DNA from: Azoarcus sp.
GTDB taxonomy: Bacteria; Pseudomonadota; Gammaproteobacteria; Burkholderiales; Rhodocyclaceae
DNA length: 64,000 nt
Assembly: GCA_031265765.1 (NCBI GenBank)
Contig: JAISCE010000011.1
Coordinates: 1-64,000 of the forward strand
Direction of reading: 5' to 3'
Positions within the stretch are counted from its first letter, which is position 1, and each line of letters starts with the position of its first letter. Position numbers and translations under genes: made by a program. The notes beneath the pieces were generated by a model. That model was not told the origin of the DNA and ran no database searches. It was given only the letters and a program-made list of their open reading frames with translations. Positions 26,608-36,166 of this stretch are shown piece after piece.

Positions 26608-27093
26608 TCAGGTCGCGCCGCCGCCGCTGTTTTCCGGGTTGCCTTGCCAGCCGGTCAGCAGCGCGTGAAGCGCCGCGGCATCGGGGGCGGCGAGCAATTG
26701 TTCGCGGAAAGCGCGGTCGCTGAACATTCTCGCCAGTTCCGAAAGAAGCTGGAGGTGGGTGTCGTTGGCTTCTTCGGGAACCAGCAGAACGAAAGCAAGG
26801 CTCACGGGGCGTCCGTCGAGGGCGTCGAACGGAATCGGGGCCGCGAGGCGGATGAAAGCGCCCGCCGCTTCGGCCAGCCCCGCGATGCGGCTGTGCGGAA
26901 TGGCGATGCCTTGACCAAGCCCGGTGGAGCCTAGGCGTTCCCGGGCGAAAAGTTTGTCGAATATGATGTCGCGGCCTATGCCCAATTGTGTTTCAAACAA
27001 GAGGCCGGCTTCTTCAAAGACGCGCTTTTTGCTGCTGGCGTCGAGGCTGGCCACGACGTTGGCAAGTGGCAGGAGGGGAGCGATAAGACTCAT
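26608..27093 (-). CDS. ptsN: PTS IIA-like nitrogen-regulatory protein PtsN
   Basis: A 161-residue EIIA(Ntr) protein. The phosphorylatable histidine is in GIAIPHSR, and the PTS_EIIA type 2 domain fills the protein. It receives phosphate from the PtsP-PtsO branch and regulates potassium uptake and nitrogen-linked processes in proteobacteria. It lies downstream of rpoN and hpf, its classical place. The usual following gene hprK or rapZ is replaced here by the RpfE-type/recJ pair. Confidence 0.92.
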   Translation of the reverse strand: MSLIAPLLPLANVVASLDASSKKRVFEEAGLLFETQLGIGRDIIFDKLFARERLGSTGLGQGIAIPHSRIAGLAEAAGAFIRLAAPIPFDALDGRPVSLAFVLLVPEEANDTHLQLLSELARMFSDRAFREQLLAAPDAAALHALLTGWQGNPENSGGGAT

Positions 27094-27159
27094 GATGTAT
27101 TGGCTCGCACGGGCGGTCGCATGGGCGACCGCCGTGGTGTTGGCTAACTGGGAAAGGTA

Positions 27160-27480
27160 TCAGCGTTCGACCGCGAACTTGTGCGAGTCGTGGTTGTGCT
27201 CGGCGCTTTTTTGTTTGTATTTTTGTAACTGCCGGTCGAGCTTGTCGGCGAGTGCGTCGATGGCGGCGTACAGGTCGGTATCGACGCTTTCGACGTGGAT
27301 GTCCTTGCCGCGCACGTGAACGGTGGCCTCGGCTCTTTGGTTGAGCTTGTTGATGGACAGAATCACGTTAACACTGGTGACATTGTCGAAATGACGCACG
27401 ACACGGTCGAGCTTTTCGGCGGTGTAGCCGCGGATGGCTTCGGTTACTTCGACATGATGCCCGGTGATGTTGAGATTCAT
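27160..27480 (-). CDS. hpf: ribosome hibernation-promoting factor, short form
   Basis: A 106-residue protein of the HPF/YfiA family, with MNLNITGHHVEVTEAIRGY at the start and a basic, histidine-rich tail. It binds the 30S subunit and promotes 100S dimers or protects idle ribosomes in stationary phase. The length is that of the short, gammaproteobacterial and betaproteobacterial form without the C-terminal dimerisation domain. The ATG at 27480 has an AGGAG sequence 6 bases upstream. It is part of lptB-rpoN-hpf-ptsN. Confidence 0.94.
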   Translation of the reverse strand: MNLNITGHHVEVTEAIRGYTAEKLDRVVRHFDNVTSVNVILSINKLNQRAEATVHVRGKDIHVESVDTDLYAAIDALADKLDRQLQKYKQKSAEHNHDSHKFAVER

Positions 27481-27499
27481 GCTAACTCCTCTCTTATGA

Positions 27500-28936
27500 T
27501 TAAAGCGTTTTACGCAGGCTGACGGGGGGAATGTTGAGCGCCTCGCGATATTTGGCGACGGTGCGCCGCGCAACCACGATTCCCTGCTGGCCCAAAAGAT
27601 CGGCGATCTTGACGTCGGGCAGTGGTTTTTTCCTGTCTTCGGCCTCGATCAGTTGCCGGATCAGAGCGCGAATCGCGGTCGAGGAAGCCGCCCCGCCTGT
27701 GTCGGTTGCCACGTGGCTACCGAAAAAGTACTTGAGTTCGAATACGCCGCGAGGCGTGGCCATGTATTTTTGCGTGGTCACGCGCGACACGGTGGATTCG
27801 TGCAATTCAAGTTGGTTTGCAATCTCCCGAAGTGTTAGCGGCCTCATGGCCACCTCTCCATGATCGAAGAACTGCCGCTGCTGGTCAACGATGGCTTGCG
27901 AGACGCGGAGAATTGTGTCGAATCTTTGCTGAACATTTTTGATGAGCCAGCGCGCCTCCTGCAATTGTCCGGCAAGGCCGTTGCCCCGGTACCGGTTTTG
28001 CCGCAGCAGGCTGGCGTACAGCTGGTTGATGCGCAGCCTCGGCATGGCTTCGTGGTTGAGAAGCGCCGTCCAGCGTCCACGGATTTTGCGCACTGCCACG
28101 TCGGGCAGCACGTAGCGGGTTTCTTCGCCTGAATGGCGGGAGCCGGGATGAGGGTCGAGGCTGCGGATGAGCATTTGCGCTTCGCGCAAGGCGTCGTCGT
28201 TGCAATGGGCCAGGCGCTTGATCTGGGCGAAATTGCGTTCGGCCAGCAGTTCGATGTGTTGTTCGACGACGGTGAGCGCCAGGTCGCGCGTGGGCGAGGC
28301 GGGCAGGGCGCGCAGTTGCAACCCGAGGCATTCTTGCGGCGAACGCGCGCCGATGCCCGCCGGTTCGAGTTGTTGTACGTAGTGCAGCGCGATGGCGAGA
28401 TCGTCCGGCTCGAAGCCGAGTTCCGGCGGCAAGAGTTCAAACAGGTCTTCGAGGCTTTGGTGCAGGTAGCCGTCGTCGTCGAGGGCTTCGATGAGAAAGC
28501 GCACCAGCATGCGGTCGCGGTCGGAGAGCGGCGACAGCGCCACCTGGGTATCGAGATGGTCGCGCAAGGTGGCGCTTGCGGCCTGGATTTCGTGGAAGTC
28601 GGTGTCGTCGTCGTCGCTTTTGCTGCTGGCGCCTTTGTCTGTGTTCGACCAGTCGATGCCTTCCTCGTAGGGGGTTCGGTCGTCCGTGGCAGGCTCGGCG
28701 GGGTTTTCGCCGCCGTTCTCGTCCCGGTTTTCCTTGTCGTCGGAGCCAGGCGAGGCGGCGGAGGCGAATTCGTTCATGCCTGGCTCGTTGCGTTCGAGCA
28801 TCGGGTTTTCCAGGAGAAGGCGCTCGATTTCCTGGTTGAGTTCCAATGTCGATAGCTGCAACAGCTTGATCGACTGCTGCAATTGCGGCGTCAGCGTCAG
28901 GTGTTGCGAGAGCTTGAGCTGGAGCGTCGGTTTCAT
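27500..28936 (-). CDS. rpoN: RNA polymerase sigma-54 factor
   Basis: A 478-residue sigma-54. The glutamine-rich activator-interacting region I is at the N-terminus (KLSQHLTLTPQLQQSIK), followed by an acidic region II, the core-binding domain and the DNA-binding part with a helix-turn-helix (LHESTVSRVT). The RpoN box ARRTVAKYRE is 15 residues from the end. All parts are intact. It is 13 bases downstream of lptB and 19 upstream of hpf, so the cluster is one operon. Confidence 0.96.
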   Translation of the reverse strand: MKPTLQLKLSQHLTLTPQLQQSIKLLQLSTLELNQEIERLLLENPMLERNEPGMNEFASAASPGSDDKENRDENGGENPAEPATDDRTPYEEGIDWSNTDKGASSKSDDDDTDFHEIQAASATLRDHLDTQVALSPLSDRDRMLVRFLIEALDDDGYLHQSLEDLFELLPPELGFEPDDLAIALHYVQQLEPAGIGARSPQECLGLQLRALPASPTRDLALTVVEQHIELLAERNFAQIKRLAHCNDDALREAQMLIRSLDPHPGSRHSGEETRYVLPDVAVRKIRGRWTALLNHEAMPRLRINQLYASLLRQNRYRGNGLAGQLQEARWLIKNVQQRFDTILRVSQAIVDQQRQFFDHGEVAMRPLTLREIANQLELHESTVSRVTTQKYMATPRGVFELKYFFGSHVATDTGGAASSTAIRALIRQLIEAEDRKKPLPDVKIADLLGQQGIVVARRTVAKYREALNIPPVSLRKTL

Positions 28937-28949
28937 GCGCGATGACGCC

Positions 28950-29672
28950 TCAGATCTGGAAGTGCTCGCCGAGATAGACCCGGCGAACCTGCTCGTTGGC
29001 GATGATGTCGGCAGGGGGGCCGCCAGCGAGCACCCGGCCTTCGCTGATGATGGTGGCGTGATCGCAGATGCCGAGCGTTTCGCGCACGTTGTGGTCGGTA
29101 ATCAGGACGCCGATGTCGCGTTCCTTGAGAAAGCGGATGATTTTCTGGATATCGAGCACTGCGATCGGATCGACGCCGGCGAACGGCTCGTCGAGCAGGA
29201 TGAGGCGCGGCGATGTAGCGAGCGCCCGCGCGATTTCGCAGCGTCGCCGCTCGCCGCCGGAGAGTGAAATTGCGGTATTGTCGCGCAGATGCGAGATGCC
29301 GAGTTCGACGAGCAGTTCGTCGAGGCGTTGGGCGATTTGTATATCTTCCATGCCCTGGAGTTCAAGCACGGCGCGGATGTTTTCGGCCACGGTGAGCTTC
29401 CGGAACACGCTCATTTCTTGCGGCAGGTAGGACAGGCCGAGGCGGGCGCGGGCATGGATCGGCAAGTGGGTGAGGCGCGCGCCGTCAAGCGAGATTTCGC
29501 CGCCGTCGCTGCGCGCGAGGCCGACGATCATGTAGAAGCAGGTGGTCTTGCCCGCGCCGTTGGGGCCGAGCAGGCCCACGACTTCGCCGGAGCCGACCTC
29601 GAACGAGACATCGTGCACCACGGTGCGCGCTTTGTAACGCTTGCAGAGGCCATTTGCTTGCAACAGGCTCAT
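28950..29672 (-). CDS. lptB: lipopolysaccharide export ABC transporter ATP-binding protein
   Basis: A 240-residue ATPase that powers LptFG extraction of lipopolysaccharide from the inner membrane. Walker A is GPNGAGKT (36-43), the signature is LSGGERRR, Walker B is [12 protein letters not shown], the Q-loop is [11 protein letters not shown], and the switch histidine is in ITDHNVRE; these are all LptB-type. The start at 29672 overlaps the recX stop by 4 bases. Normally lptC and lptA precede lptB; here they are absent and recX takes their place. Confidence 0.95.
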   Translation of the reverse strand: MSLLQANGLCKRYKARTVVHDVSFEVGSGEVVGLLGPNGAGKTTCFYMIVGLARSDGGEISLDGARLTHLPIHARARLGLSYLPQEMSVFRKLTVAENIRAVLELQGMEDIQIAQRLDELLVELGISHLRDNTAISLSGGERRRCEIARALATSPRLILLDEPFAGVDPIAVLDIQKIIRFLKERDIGVLITDHNVRETLGICDHATIISEGRVLAGGPPADIIANEQVRRVYLGEHFQI

Positions 29673-30130
29673 CGGGAGGTTTCTCTCGCGTTTTCGGGTT
29701 CTTCGCGGAGTACGGCGCGGATGAGTTCGGCGGTGAAACCGCGCGCATGCAGGAAACGCGCCTGACGCGCCCATTCGCGGGCGTCGGCGGGGGCGGCGTG
29801 GAATTTTGCCTGCCATACCGCGCGCGCGCGTTCGAGTTCGCTGGCCGCGTCGTTGCCGGCCAGTGCTTCTTCGATCAGTTCGGGCGGTACGCCGCGATGC
29901 GCCAGCTCGCTTTGCAGACGGGCGCGACCGAAGCGTCCGGCGTGGCCGCGCACCCAGTTCGCGGCCATGCGCGCGTCGGACTGGAGCGACAGTTCTTCCA
30001 TGCGGTCGAGCATGGCTTCGACTTCCCCGGCGCTGCCGTGCGGCGCGAGCTTGCGCGCCAGTTCGGCGCGGCTATGGTCGCGCCGGGCAAGGTAGCGCAA
30101 GGCGCGTTCGCGCAGGCTCGGTCCGGTCAT
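29669..30130 (-). CDS. recX: regulatory protein RecX
   Basis: A 153-residue, all-helical inhibitor of RecA filaments. The family layout of three helical repeats is visible: [35 protein letters not shown] and [18 protein letters not shown]. The ATG at 30130 is preferred; an in-frame ATG at 30163 would place the start inside the recA end. It lies 22 bases downstream of recA and overlaps lptB by 4 bases, linking the recombination pair to the lptB-rpoN operon. Confidence 0.9.
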   Translation of the reverse strand: MTGPSLRERALRYLARRDHSRAELARKLAPHGSAGEVEAMLDRMEELSLQSDARMAANWVRGHAGRFGRARLQSELAHRGVPPELIEEALAGNDAASELERARAVWQAKFHAAPADAREWARQARFLHARGFTAELIRAVLREEPENARETSR

Positions 30131-30152
30131 GGAAGGCCGCGGCGAGGCGGAT

Positions 30153-31184
30153 TCAGGCGGCATCGGCCTGCGGCGGCGCGGCGGCGGGCAGTTCCGGCAG
30201 CCCGGCGGCGGTGCGCACCCTGTTCTCGATTTCGCGCGCCAGCGCCGGATTGTTGCGCAGGAATTCGCGCGCGTTGTCCTTGCCCTGGCCGATCTTGTCG
30301 CCCTTGTAGGAATACCAGGCTCCCGATTTGTCGACGATGCCGTGCACGACGCCGAGGTCGATGATTTCGCCTTCGCGTGAAATGCCCTCGCCGTAAAGAA
30401 TGTCGAAATGCGCTTCCTTGAACGGCGGGGAAACCTTGTTCTTGACTACCTTGACCTTGGTTTCGGAACCGATGACTTCGTCGGACTTTTTGATTGCGCC
30501 AGTGCGGCGGATGTCCATGCGCACCGAGGAGTAAAACTTGAGCGCGTTGCCGCCCGTGGTGGTTTCGGGGTTGCCGAACATGACGCCGATTTTCATCCGG
30601 ATCTGGTTGATGAAAATCACCAGGGTGTTGGTGCGTTTGATATTGGCGGTGAGCTTGCGGAGCGCCTGGCTCATCAGGCGGGCTTGCAGGCCGGGGAGCT
30701 GGTCGCCCATTTCGCCCTCGATTTCGGCCCTGGGCGTGAGCGCCGCCACGGAGTCGATGACGACGATATCCACGCCGCCCGAGCGTACCAGCATATCGGC
30801 GATCTCCAGCGCCTGTTCGCCGGTATCGGGCTGCGAAATCAAGAGGTCGGCGACCTTGACGCCGAGTTTTTCGGCGTAACCGGCGTCGAGCGCATGTTCG
30901 GCGTCGATGAAAGCCGCCGTACCGCCGAGTTTCTGCATTTCGGCGATCACCTGGAGGGTGAGGGTGGTTTTGCCGGAGGATTCCGGCCCGTAGATTTCGA
31001 CGACCCGCCCGCGCGGCAATCCGCCCAGCCCGAGCGCGATGTCCAGCCCGAGCGACCCCGTCGATACGGTTTGAATATCGCGCTCGACGCTGTCGTCGCC
31101 CATGCGCATGATCGAGCCTTTGCCGAATTGCTTTTCGATCTGTGTCAGGGCGGCTGCGAGTGCCTTGGCCTTGTTGTCGTCCAT
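30153..31184 (-). CDS. recA: recombinase RecA
   Basis: A 343-residue strand-exchange recombinase and SOS co-protease. Walker A is GPESSGKTT (66-74), Walker [10 protein letters not shown], loop L1 around [15 protein letters not shown], and L2 near [16 protein letters not shown]. The C-terminal domain ends with an acidic/proline tail, as usual. The start ATG at 31184 gives the standard [14 protein letters not shown] could not find a CTG-N10-CAG LexA box in the 80 bases upstream, so classical SOS control is not visible. Confidence 0.97.
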   Translation of the reverse strand: MDDNKAKALAAALTQIEKQFGKGSIMRMGDDSVERDIQTVSTGSLGLDIALGLGGLPRGRVVEIYGPESSGKTTLTLQVIAEMQKLGGTAAFIDAEHALDAGYAEKLGVKVADLLISQPDTGEQALEIADMLVRSGGVDIVVIDSVAALTPRAEIEGEMGDQLPGLQARLMSQALRKLTANIKRTNTLVIFINQIRMKIGVMFGNPETTTGGNALKFYSSVRMDIRRTGAIKKSDEVIGSETKVKVVKNKVSPPFKEAHFDILYGEGISREGEIIDLGVVHGIVDKSGAWYSYKGDKIGQGKDNAREFLRNNPALAREIENRVRTAAGLPELPAAAPPQADAA

Positions 31185-31374
31185 GATTTGTTCCGTTTCT
31201 TTGGAGGGTAAAAAACGAATTATGGCATAAAGATTGCAGATGACGGGACGCCATGTGCTATCGAAGCCGGGCGCCCGTGCTATTGCCGTCACGCCATGAA
31301 TGGCGGGGGCTTGGCGTCGCCGCTGCGTTACGGTGATAACCTTGCCGCCACGCGCCCTTCCAGGAAAGCTTGCC

Positions 31375-32970
31375 ATGGAACGTTTTTTCAACAATGCCGG
31401 CCCCATCCAGTCGGAGAACCACTACTACATCGACCCGCTCACCCGTCTCGACTGGGCCGAGATACGCCGCTTGATCGCCGGACAACGCTATTTCGTCCTC
31501 CATGCGCCGCGCCAGACGGGCAAGACCAGCACGCTCCTGGCGATGATGGCGGCGCTGAACGGGGAAGGGACATATGCCTGCGCCTACGCCAACATCGAGG
31601 CCGCGCAGGCGGCGAGGGGCGATGCGGCGCGGGGGATTCCCGCCGCGAGCCAGGCCGTCGCCAGTTCGCTGGCGCGCTATCTGTCCAGCCCGGCGGCGGA
31701 CTGGTATCGGCAGGAAGGGCGAAACTTGCCGGCGGAGAGCCAGTTTTTCTTGTTGTTGGAACATTGGGCGGGTATTTCCACTCGGCCTGCCGTGCTGTTT
31801 CTCGACGAAGTCGACGCGCTGGTGGGCGATACGCTGATTTCCCTGCTGCGCCAGATACGCGCCGGCTACGCCCAGCGTCCGCGAGCCTTTCCGCAAAGCA
31901 TCGTGCTATGCGGCGTGCGCGATGTGCGCGATTACCGGATTCACCGGGGCGACGGCGAAGTGATTACGGGCGGGAGCGCCTTCAATATCAAGGCCAAATC
32001 CCTGCGCATGGGCAATTTTTCGCCCGAAGAAGTCAAGGCGCTGTGGTTGCAGCACACGGAAGCGACCGGACAGGCGTTCGACGAAGCCATTTTCCCCGAA
32101 TTGTGGGAGGACACCGCCGGGCAGCCGTGGCTGGTCAATGCGCTGGGCTATGAATTGACTTGGGAACTGCGCGAGAAGCGCGATCGCGGCCAGCCCATCG
32201 CCCTGGCCGATTACAAGGAAGCGCGCGAGCGGCTCATTCACTCCCGCGCCACGCATCTCGATCAGTTGATCGACAAGCTCCGGGAACCGCGCGTGCACTC
32301 GGTCATCGCCGCCTTGCTGGCTGGCGAACAGGAGGATCTCAATATTTCGCCGCACGATTACGAATACGTTGCCGACCTGGGATTGATTTGCACCCGGCCA
32401 GGCGTGCGGATCGGCAATCGTATTTACCGAGAAGTCATTCCGCGCGAATTGACCTGGGCCGCGCAGATCGGTATCGCCAACCAGGAACAGGAATGGTATG
32501 TCGCCTCCGGGCACCGGCTCGACGTGCCCAAGCTGCTTGCGGCCTTCCAGCAATTCTTCCGCGAGAACGTGGAGGCATGGATCGAACGCTTCGATTACAG
32601 GGAGGCAGGCCCGCAGTTGCTCATGCAGGCATTCCTGCAACGCATCGTCAATGGCGGCGGGCGAATCAATCGGGAATACGGACTGGGCAGGCGTCGTACC
32701 GATCTTTTCATCGAATGGCCGCTCGATGAATCGCGGGGGTTATACGGCCCCATGCAGCGTATCGTGATCGAACTCAAGATTCTGCGCGGCAAGCTGGAGA
32801 CGGTCATCGGGCAAGGGCTGGAACAGACCGCCGACTATGCTAGCCGCGTCGGCGCGGACGAAGCGCATCTGGTGATCTTCGACCGCGCCTCGGACAAGCC
32901 CTGGGACGAGAAGATTTGGCGGCGGGAAGAAAAGCAGGGGGAGCGGGAGATTACGGTCTGGGGGGCCTGA
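31375..32970 (+). CDS. AAA-family ATPase with C-terminal PD-(D/E)XK-like nuclease domain
   Basis: A 531-residue protein. The N-terminal P-loop ATPase (about 10-290) has Walker [10 protein letters not shown] (44-52), Walker [11 protein letters not shown] and a sensor-like [10 protein letters not shown] helical linker follows. The last 110 residues carry [10 protein letters not shown] and [11 protein letters not shown], the D-x-n-E-x-K pattern of PD-(D/E)XK nuclease-like folds, then HLVIFDRA. Such ATPase-nuclease fusions are widespread, spread horizontally and of unknown function; a defence or mobile-element role is possible but unproven. The ATG at 31375 follows CAGGAAAG. It stands alone between divergent recA and convergent ubiG. 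Confidence 0.75.
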   Translation: MERFFNNAGPIQSENHYYIDPLTRLDWAEIRRLIAGQRYFVLHAPRQTGKTSTLLAMMAALNGEGTYACAYANIEAAQAARGDAARGIPAASQAVASSLARYLSSPAADWYRQEGRNLPAESQFFLLLEHWAGISTRPAVLFLDEVDALVGDTLISLLRQIRAGYAQRPRAFPQSIVLCGVRDVRDYRIHRGDGEVITGGSAFNIKAKSLRMGNFSPEEVKALWLQHTEATGQAFDEAIFPELWEDTAGQPWLVNALGYELTWELREKRDRGQPIALADYKEARERLIHSRATHLDQLIDKLREPRVHSVIAALLAGEQEDLNISPHDYEYVADLGLICTRPGVRIGNRIYREVIPRELTWAAQIGIANQEQEWYVASGHRLDVPKLLAAFQQFFRENVEAWIERFDYREAGPQLLMQAFLQRIVNGGGRINREYGLGRRRTDLFIEWPLDESRGLYGPMQRIVIELKILRGKLETVIGQGLEQTADYASRVGADEAHLVIFDRASDKPWDEKIWRREEKQGEREITVWGA

Positions 32971-32984
32971 GATTGCGTTCCGGT

Positions 32985-33689
32985 TCAAACGCCGCGCGCG
33001 GTCTGCATCATGTAATTGACCGATGTGTCCCGGCCCAGGCGATAGGCGCGGCTCACGGGGTTGTATGAAAGTCCGCTCATGGCGGCGGGGGCAAGTCCGG
33101 CGGCACGGCAAAAACCGGCGAGTTCGGAAGGCTTGATGAAGCGGGCGTAGTCGTGCGTGCCGCGCGGCAGCAGCTTGAGCATGTATTCGGCGCCGATGAT
33201 GGCGAAAAGATAGGACTTCGGGTTGCGGTTCAGCGTAGCGAAAAATACATGTCCGCCGGGCCGTACCAGGCGCGCGCAGGCGGCAACGGTGCTGGCGGGA
33301 TCGGGGACGTGTTCGAGCATTTCCATGCAGGTGACGATGTCGAATCGACCTGCTTGCGTTTCGGCGAAATCCTCGGCGGCAACGTGGCGGTAGTCTATTT
33401 CCAGCCCGCTTTCAAATAGATGCAGACGCGCGACGCTGAGTGCTTTTTCGGACAGATCTATACCGGTGACGTTTGCGCCGCGCGCGGCCATGCCTTCGGC
33501 CAGCACACCGCCGCCACAGCCGATGTCGAGTACGTTTTTGCCGGCAAGCGCCGCCAGGCTGTCGATCCAGTCGAGGCGCAAGGGGTTGATTTCGTGCAGG
33601 GGTTTGAATTCGGAATCGATATCCCACCAGCGGTGGGCGAGGTCGCTGAATTTTTGCAGTTCGGCAGGGTCGGCATTGGGTGTGGTCAT
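32985..33689 (-). CDS. ubiG: bifunctional 2-polyprenyl-6-hydroxyphenol methylase / 3-demethylubiquinol 3-O-methyltransferase
   Basis: A 234-residue SAM-dependent methyltransferase that performs both O-methylations of ubiquinone synthesis. Motif I is [15 protein letters not shown], the acidic residue GIDLSEKAL follows, and family-specific segments are [23 protein letters not shown] and NYMMQTA. The start at 33689 gives the normal length; earlier starts add foreign sequence. It is downstream of ompA on the same strand but separated by a strong terminator. Confidence 0.94.
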   Translation of the reverse strand: MTTPNADPAELQKFSDLAHRWWDIDSEFKPLHEINPLRLDWIDSLAALAGKNVLDIGCGGGVLAEGMAARGANVTGIDLSEKALSVARLHLFESGLEIDYRHVAAEDFAETQAGRFDIVTCMEMLEHVPDPASTVAACARLVRPGGHVFFATLNRNPKSYLFAIIGAEYMLKLLPRGTHDYARFIKPSELAGFCRAAGLAPAAMSGLSYNPVSRAYRLGRDTSVNYMMQTARGV

Positions 33690-33787
33690 GGCGGGAAAAG
33701 GACGATGAGGATGGATTGCGGCGGATCGCGTGCAGCGCCCGGCGCGGGCGGCGATTGTTGTTGGAAGGAAGGAATGCCGGAAAACAA

Positions 33788-33811
33788 AAAGCCCTGCCGA
33801 AGCAGGGCTTT
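33788..33811 (-). terminator. intrinsic terminator after ompA
   Basis: A perfect 10-bp stem, AAAGCCCTGC with GCAGGGCTTT, closes a TTCG tetraloop when read on the minus strand and is followed by TTGTTTTCC. It lies 22 bases past the ompA stop, the classic rho-independent form. Confidence 0.88.
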
Positions 33812-33832
33812 CCGGAAACGGGCGACCGGGAA

Positions 33833-34549
33833 TTACCGGGTACCGATGATTTCGATATCGACGCGGCGGTCCGGTTGCAGGCACTCGATGAGTTCCTTGC
33901 GCGCCCGGACGCTGGCGCATTGGTTGCCGGTTACGGGTTGCGCCTTGCCTTTGCCTTCGGTGTAGATGCGGGAGGCGTCGATGCCTCTCGTGACCAGATA
34001 GCTTTTCACCGCAGCGGCGCGGCGTTCGGAGAGGCGCTGGTTGTAGACGTCGGAACCGAGGCGGTCGCTGTGGCCGGTGACGATGACGACTTCGAGTTGA
34101 AGCTGGCTTGCCTGGGTGGCAACGTCGTCGAGAGCGGTACGGCCATCAGGTTTGAGCAGAGCCTGGTCGAAGTCGAACAGGAAGTCGGCGTTCAGCCTGA
34201 CCTTTTCCTGGCCGACGACGCGCTGCGGTTCCACGGGGGTCGGTTCGACCGCTGTTTCCGCGACGACGGGGGCGGATTCGCACTTGGCTTTCGGCACGAT
34301 GTCGCTGTCGCATCCGCATCCGACCGGGAACTCGCCGGCCGGCGCGGTTTCGGCTGCGGCAGGCGTCCAATAGCCGGTGCGCCAGCACAGCTCGTTCCCG
34401 CTGCGGGAGACGACATTGCGGCTGTCGATCACATAGGGAATCTCGCCCTGGCCGTCGACGACGACATCTTGCGCAAAGGCAGTGGAAGCGGACAGGCCGA
34501 TCGAGGCAATGGCGGCCAGCGCGAGCAGCTTCTGGTTGTGTTTGGTCAT
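33833..34549 (-). CDS. ompA: OmpA-family outer membrane protein
   Basis: A 238-residue protein with a signal peptide (about 1-26, cleavage AFA-QD) and a C-terminal OmpA/MotB domain (about 115-238) that binds peptidoglycan through [20 protein letters not shown]. The N-terminal 85 residues are not the eight-stranded barrel of E. coli OmpA; they hold a cysteine cluster ([22 protein letters not shown]). This short, periplasmic-linker form is common in betaproteobacteria. It is followed by a strong terminator and lies between mtaD and ubiG, all on the minus strand. Confidence 0.88.
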   Translation of the reverse strand: MTKHNQKLLALAAIASIGLSASTAFAQDVVVDGQGEIPYVIDSRNVVSRSGNELCWRTGYWTPAAAETAPAGEFPVGCGCDSDIVPKAKCESAPVVAETAVEPTPVEPQRVVGQEKVRLNADFLFDFDQALLKPDGRTALDDVATQASQLQLEVVIVTGHSDRLGSDVYNQRLSERRAAAVKSYLVTRGIDASRIYTEGKGKAQPVTGNQCASVRARKELIECLQPDRRVDIEIIGTR

Positions 34550-34644
34550 GGTTTCCTCAGTGGTGAAGGGCGAGACAATGCCGCAAAAACTATGTTGAAC
34601 AACTTGCTGGTCGTTCAACGGCGTCTGACGAGCAGAAATCCAAC

Positions 34645-35967
34645 TCAAATTAAACAAAGCTTAGTTTGCCATAGTGATGCAAGGGCGAGCAATTCATTGT
34701 CGTTTATTTGCAACAGAACTTTACCATTGTGGACACGGATTTTGCCATCGACCCATACATGCGACACTTGTTCGCGGCCGCATACGTAGATCAGGTGGGA
34801 TACCGGGTCGAAACACGGGTTCGTGGAGGGCGCATCGAGCGCGATGGCGCAAAAGTCGGCGCGCTTGCCGGTTTCGAGCGAACCGATCGCGCTATCCAGC
34901 CCCAAGGCGCGCGCGCCGCCGAGCGTGGCCATGCGCAGTACCGTGTGCGCGGGAGCGGCGGTGGCGTCGAGACTGCCGACTTTGGCCAGAAGCGCGCATT
35001 GGCGCATTTCCTGGAGAAGATCGAGACGGTTGTTGCTCGCGGCGCTGTCGGTGCCCAGGCCGGCATTGATGCCGTGGCGGAGCATGGCGGGCAGCGGGGC
35101 GATGCCGCTGGCGAGTTTCATGTTGGAACTCGGGCAATGCGCGACGCTGCAACCGTGGTGGGTGAGGAGGGCGAGGTCGTGTTCGTTGGTGTGGACGGCG
35201 TGTACGGCGGTGAGGTTGGGGCCGAGGAGTCCCAGGCGTTCGAGGCGGGCGAGCGGGCGGGCGCCGTGGGTGGCGAGGCTGCCGGAGACTTCGTCCGCGG
35301 TTTCGTGGATATGGATGTGTACCGGTAAATCGAGTTCGGCGGCAAAGTAGGCGGCGCGCTCCAGTCCGGCATCGGAGACCGAGTATGGCGCATGCGGGGC
35401 GATGGAGAAGCTGATGCGAGGATGCCCATGCCATTTGTCGCGGACGGCGAGTCCTCGCCGCAGGTAATCGTCGGGATCGTTCGCCCAGGCGCTGGGGAAA
35501 TCGAGAACGATCACCCCGATGACGGCGCGCATGCCGGCCTCGGCAAAGGCTCCGGCCGCATCGTCGGGGAAAAAATACATGTCGTTGCAGGTGGTGATAC
35601 CGCCGCGCAACATCTCGTGGGCGGCAAGCAAGGTGCCGTCGTGGACGAAAGAGGGCGATATGTGGCGGGATTCGGCGGGCCAGATGACTTCCCCGAGCCA
35701 GCGCCCCAGCGGCAAGTCGTCGGAAAGTCCGCGCATCAGGCTCATGGCGGCGTGAGTATGGAGATTGACCAGCCCTGGGATCAGGGCATGGCCCGGCAAT
35801 TCATAATCGGCGGCGGCGCGGTAACGCGCGCGGGCATCGGCTTGGGGCAGGATGTCGACGATGTTGCCGTCGCGCACGGCGATGCTGTGTTGCGCCAGTA
35901 CGATGCGGTCGGGTTCGACCGGGATCAGCCAGCGGGGATGGACGAGAAAATCGACGCCGATGCTCAA
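34645..35967 (-). CDS. mtaD: 5-methylthioadenosine/S-adenosylhomocysteine deaminase-type amidohydrolase (TRZ/ATZ family)
   Basis: A 440-residue metal-dependent amidohydrolase. Metal ligands are visible in NLHTHAAM (HxH), a histidine in HIHIHETADE, and the aspartate in GLGTDSAAS, with the ATZ/TRZ signature VAHCPSSNMKL. Members near ubiG in betaproteobacteria are assigned as MtaD, which deaminates methylthioadenosine and S-adenosylhomocysteine, a salvage link to SAM-using UbiG. The start is a TTG at 35967 with a GGAGG Shine-Dalgarno 7 bases upstream; there is no in-frame ATG at a suitable place. Substrate is inferred from context. Confidence 0.82.
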   Translation of the reverse strand: MSIGVDFLVHPRWLIPVEPDRIVLAQHSIAVRDGNIVDILPQADARARYRAAADYELPGHALIPGLVNLHTHAAMSLMRGLSDDLPLGRWLGEVIWPAESRHISPSFVHDGTLLAAHEMLRGGITTCNDMYFFPDDAAGAFAEAGMRAVIGVIVLDFPSAWANDPDDYLRRGLAVRDKWHGHPRISFSIAPHAPYSVSDAGLERAAYFAAELDLPVHIHIHETADEVSGSLATHGARPLARLERLGLLGPNLTAVHAVHTNEHDLALLTHHGCSVAHCPSSNMKLASGIAPLPAMLRHGINAGLGTDSAASNNRLDLLQEMRQCALLAKVGSLDATAAPAHTVLRMATLGGARALGLDSAIGSLETGKRADFCAIALDAPSTNPCFDPVSHLIYVCGREQVSHVWVDGKIRVHNGKVLLQINDNELLALASLWQTKLCLI

Positions 35968-36166
35968 GCAGGGCCTCCGTGGAAACGGTGCGGGAAATAC
36001 AGTGTCGGGAAAGTGTACTACCGGACGAGTGACGGATTCCTCTCCATGGCCGGACAAATAGCGGCACAGCGGCGGAAACATGCCAGAATCGCCGGTGTAC
36101 GTTTTTGCTTATGCGCAAAATCATGATGGATGGCGACAAGAGGGGCGACGCACGGAATCCGATGCG

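Noticed and set aside
31185..31300. LexA box upstream of recA
   Set aside because: No CTG-N10-CAG or CTGT-N8-ACAG sequence was found, so SOS control is not claimed.
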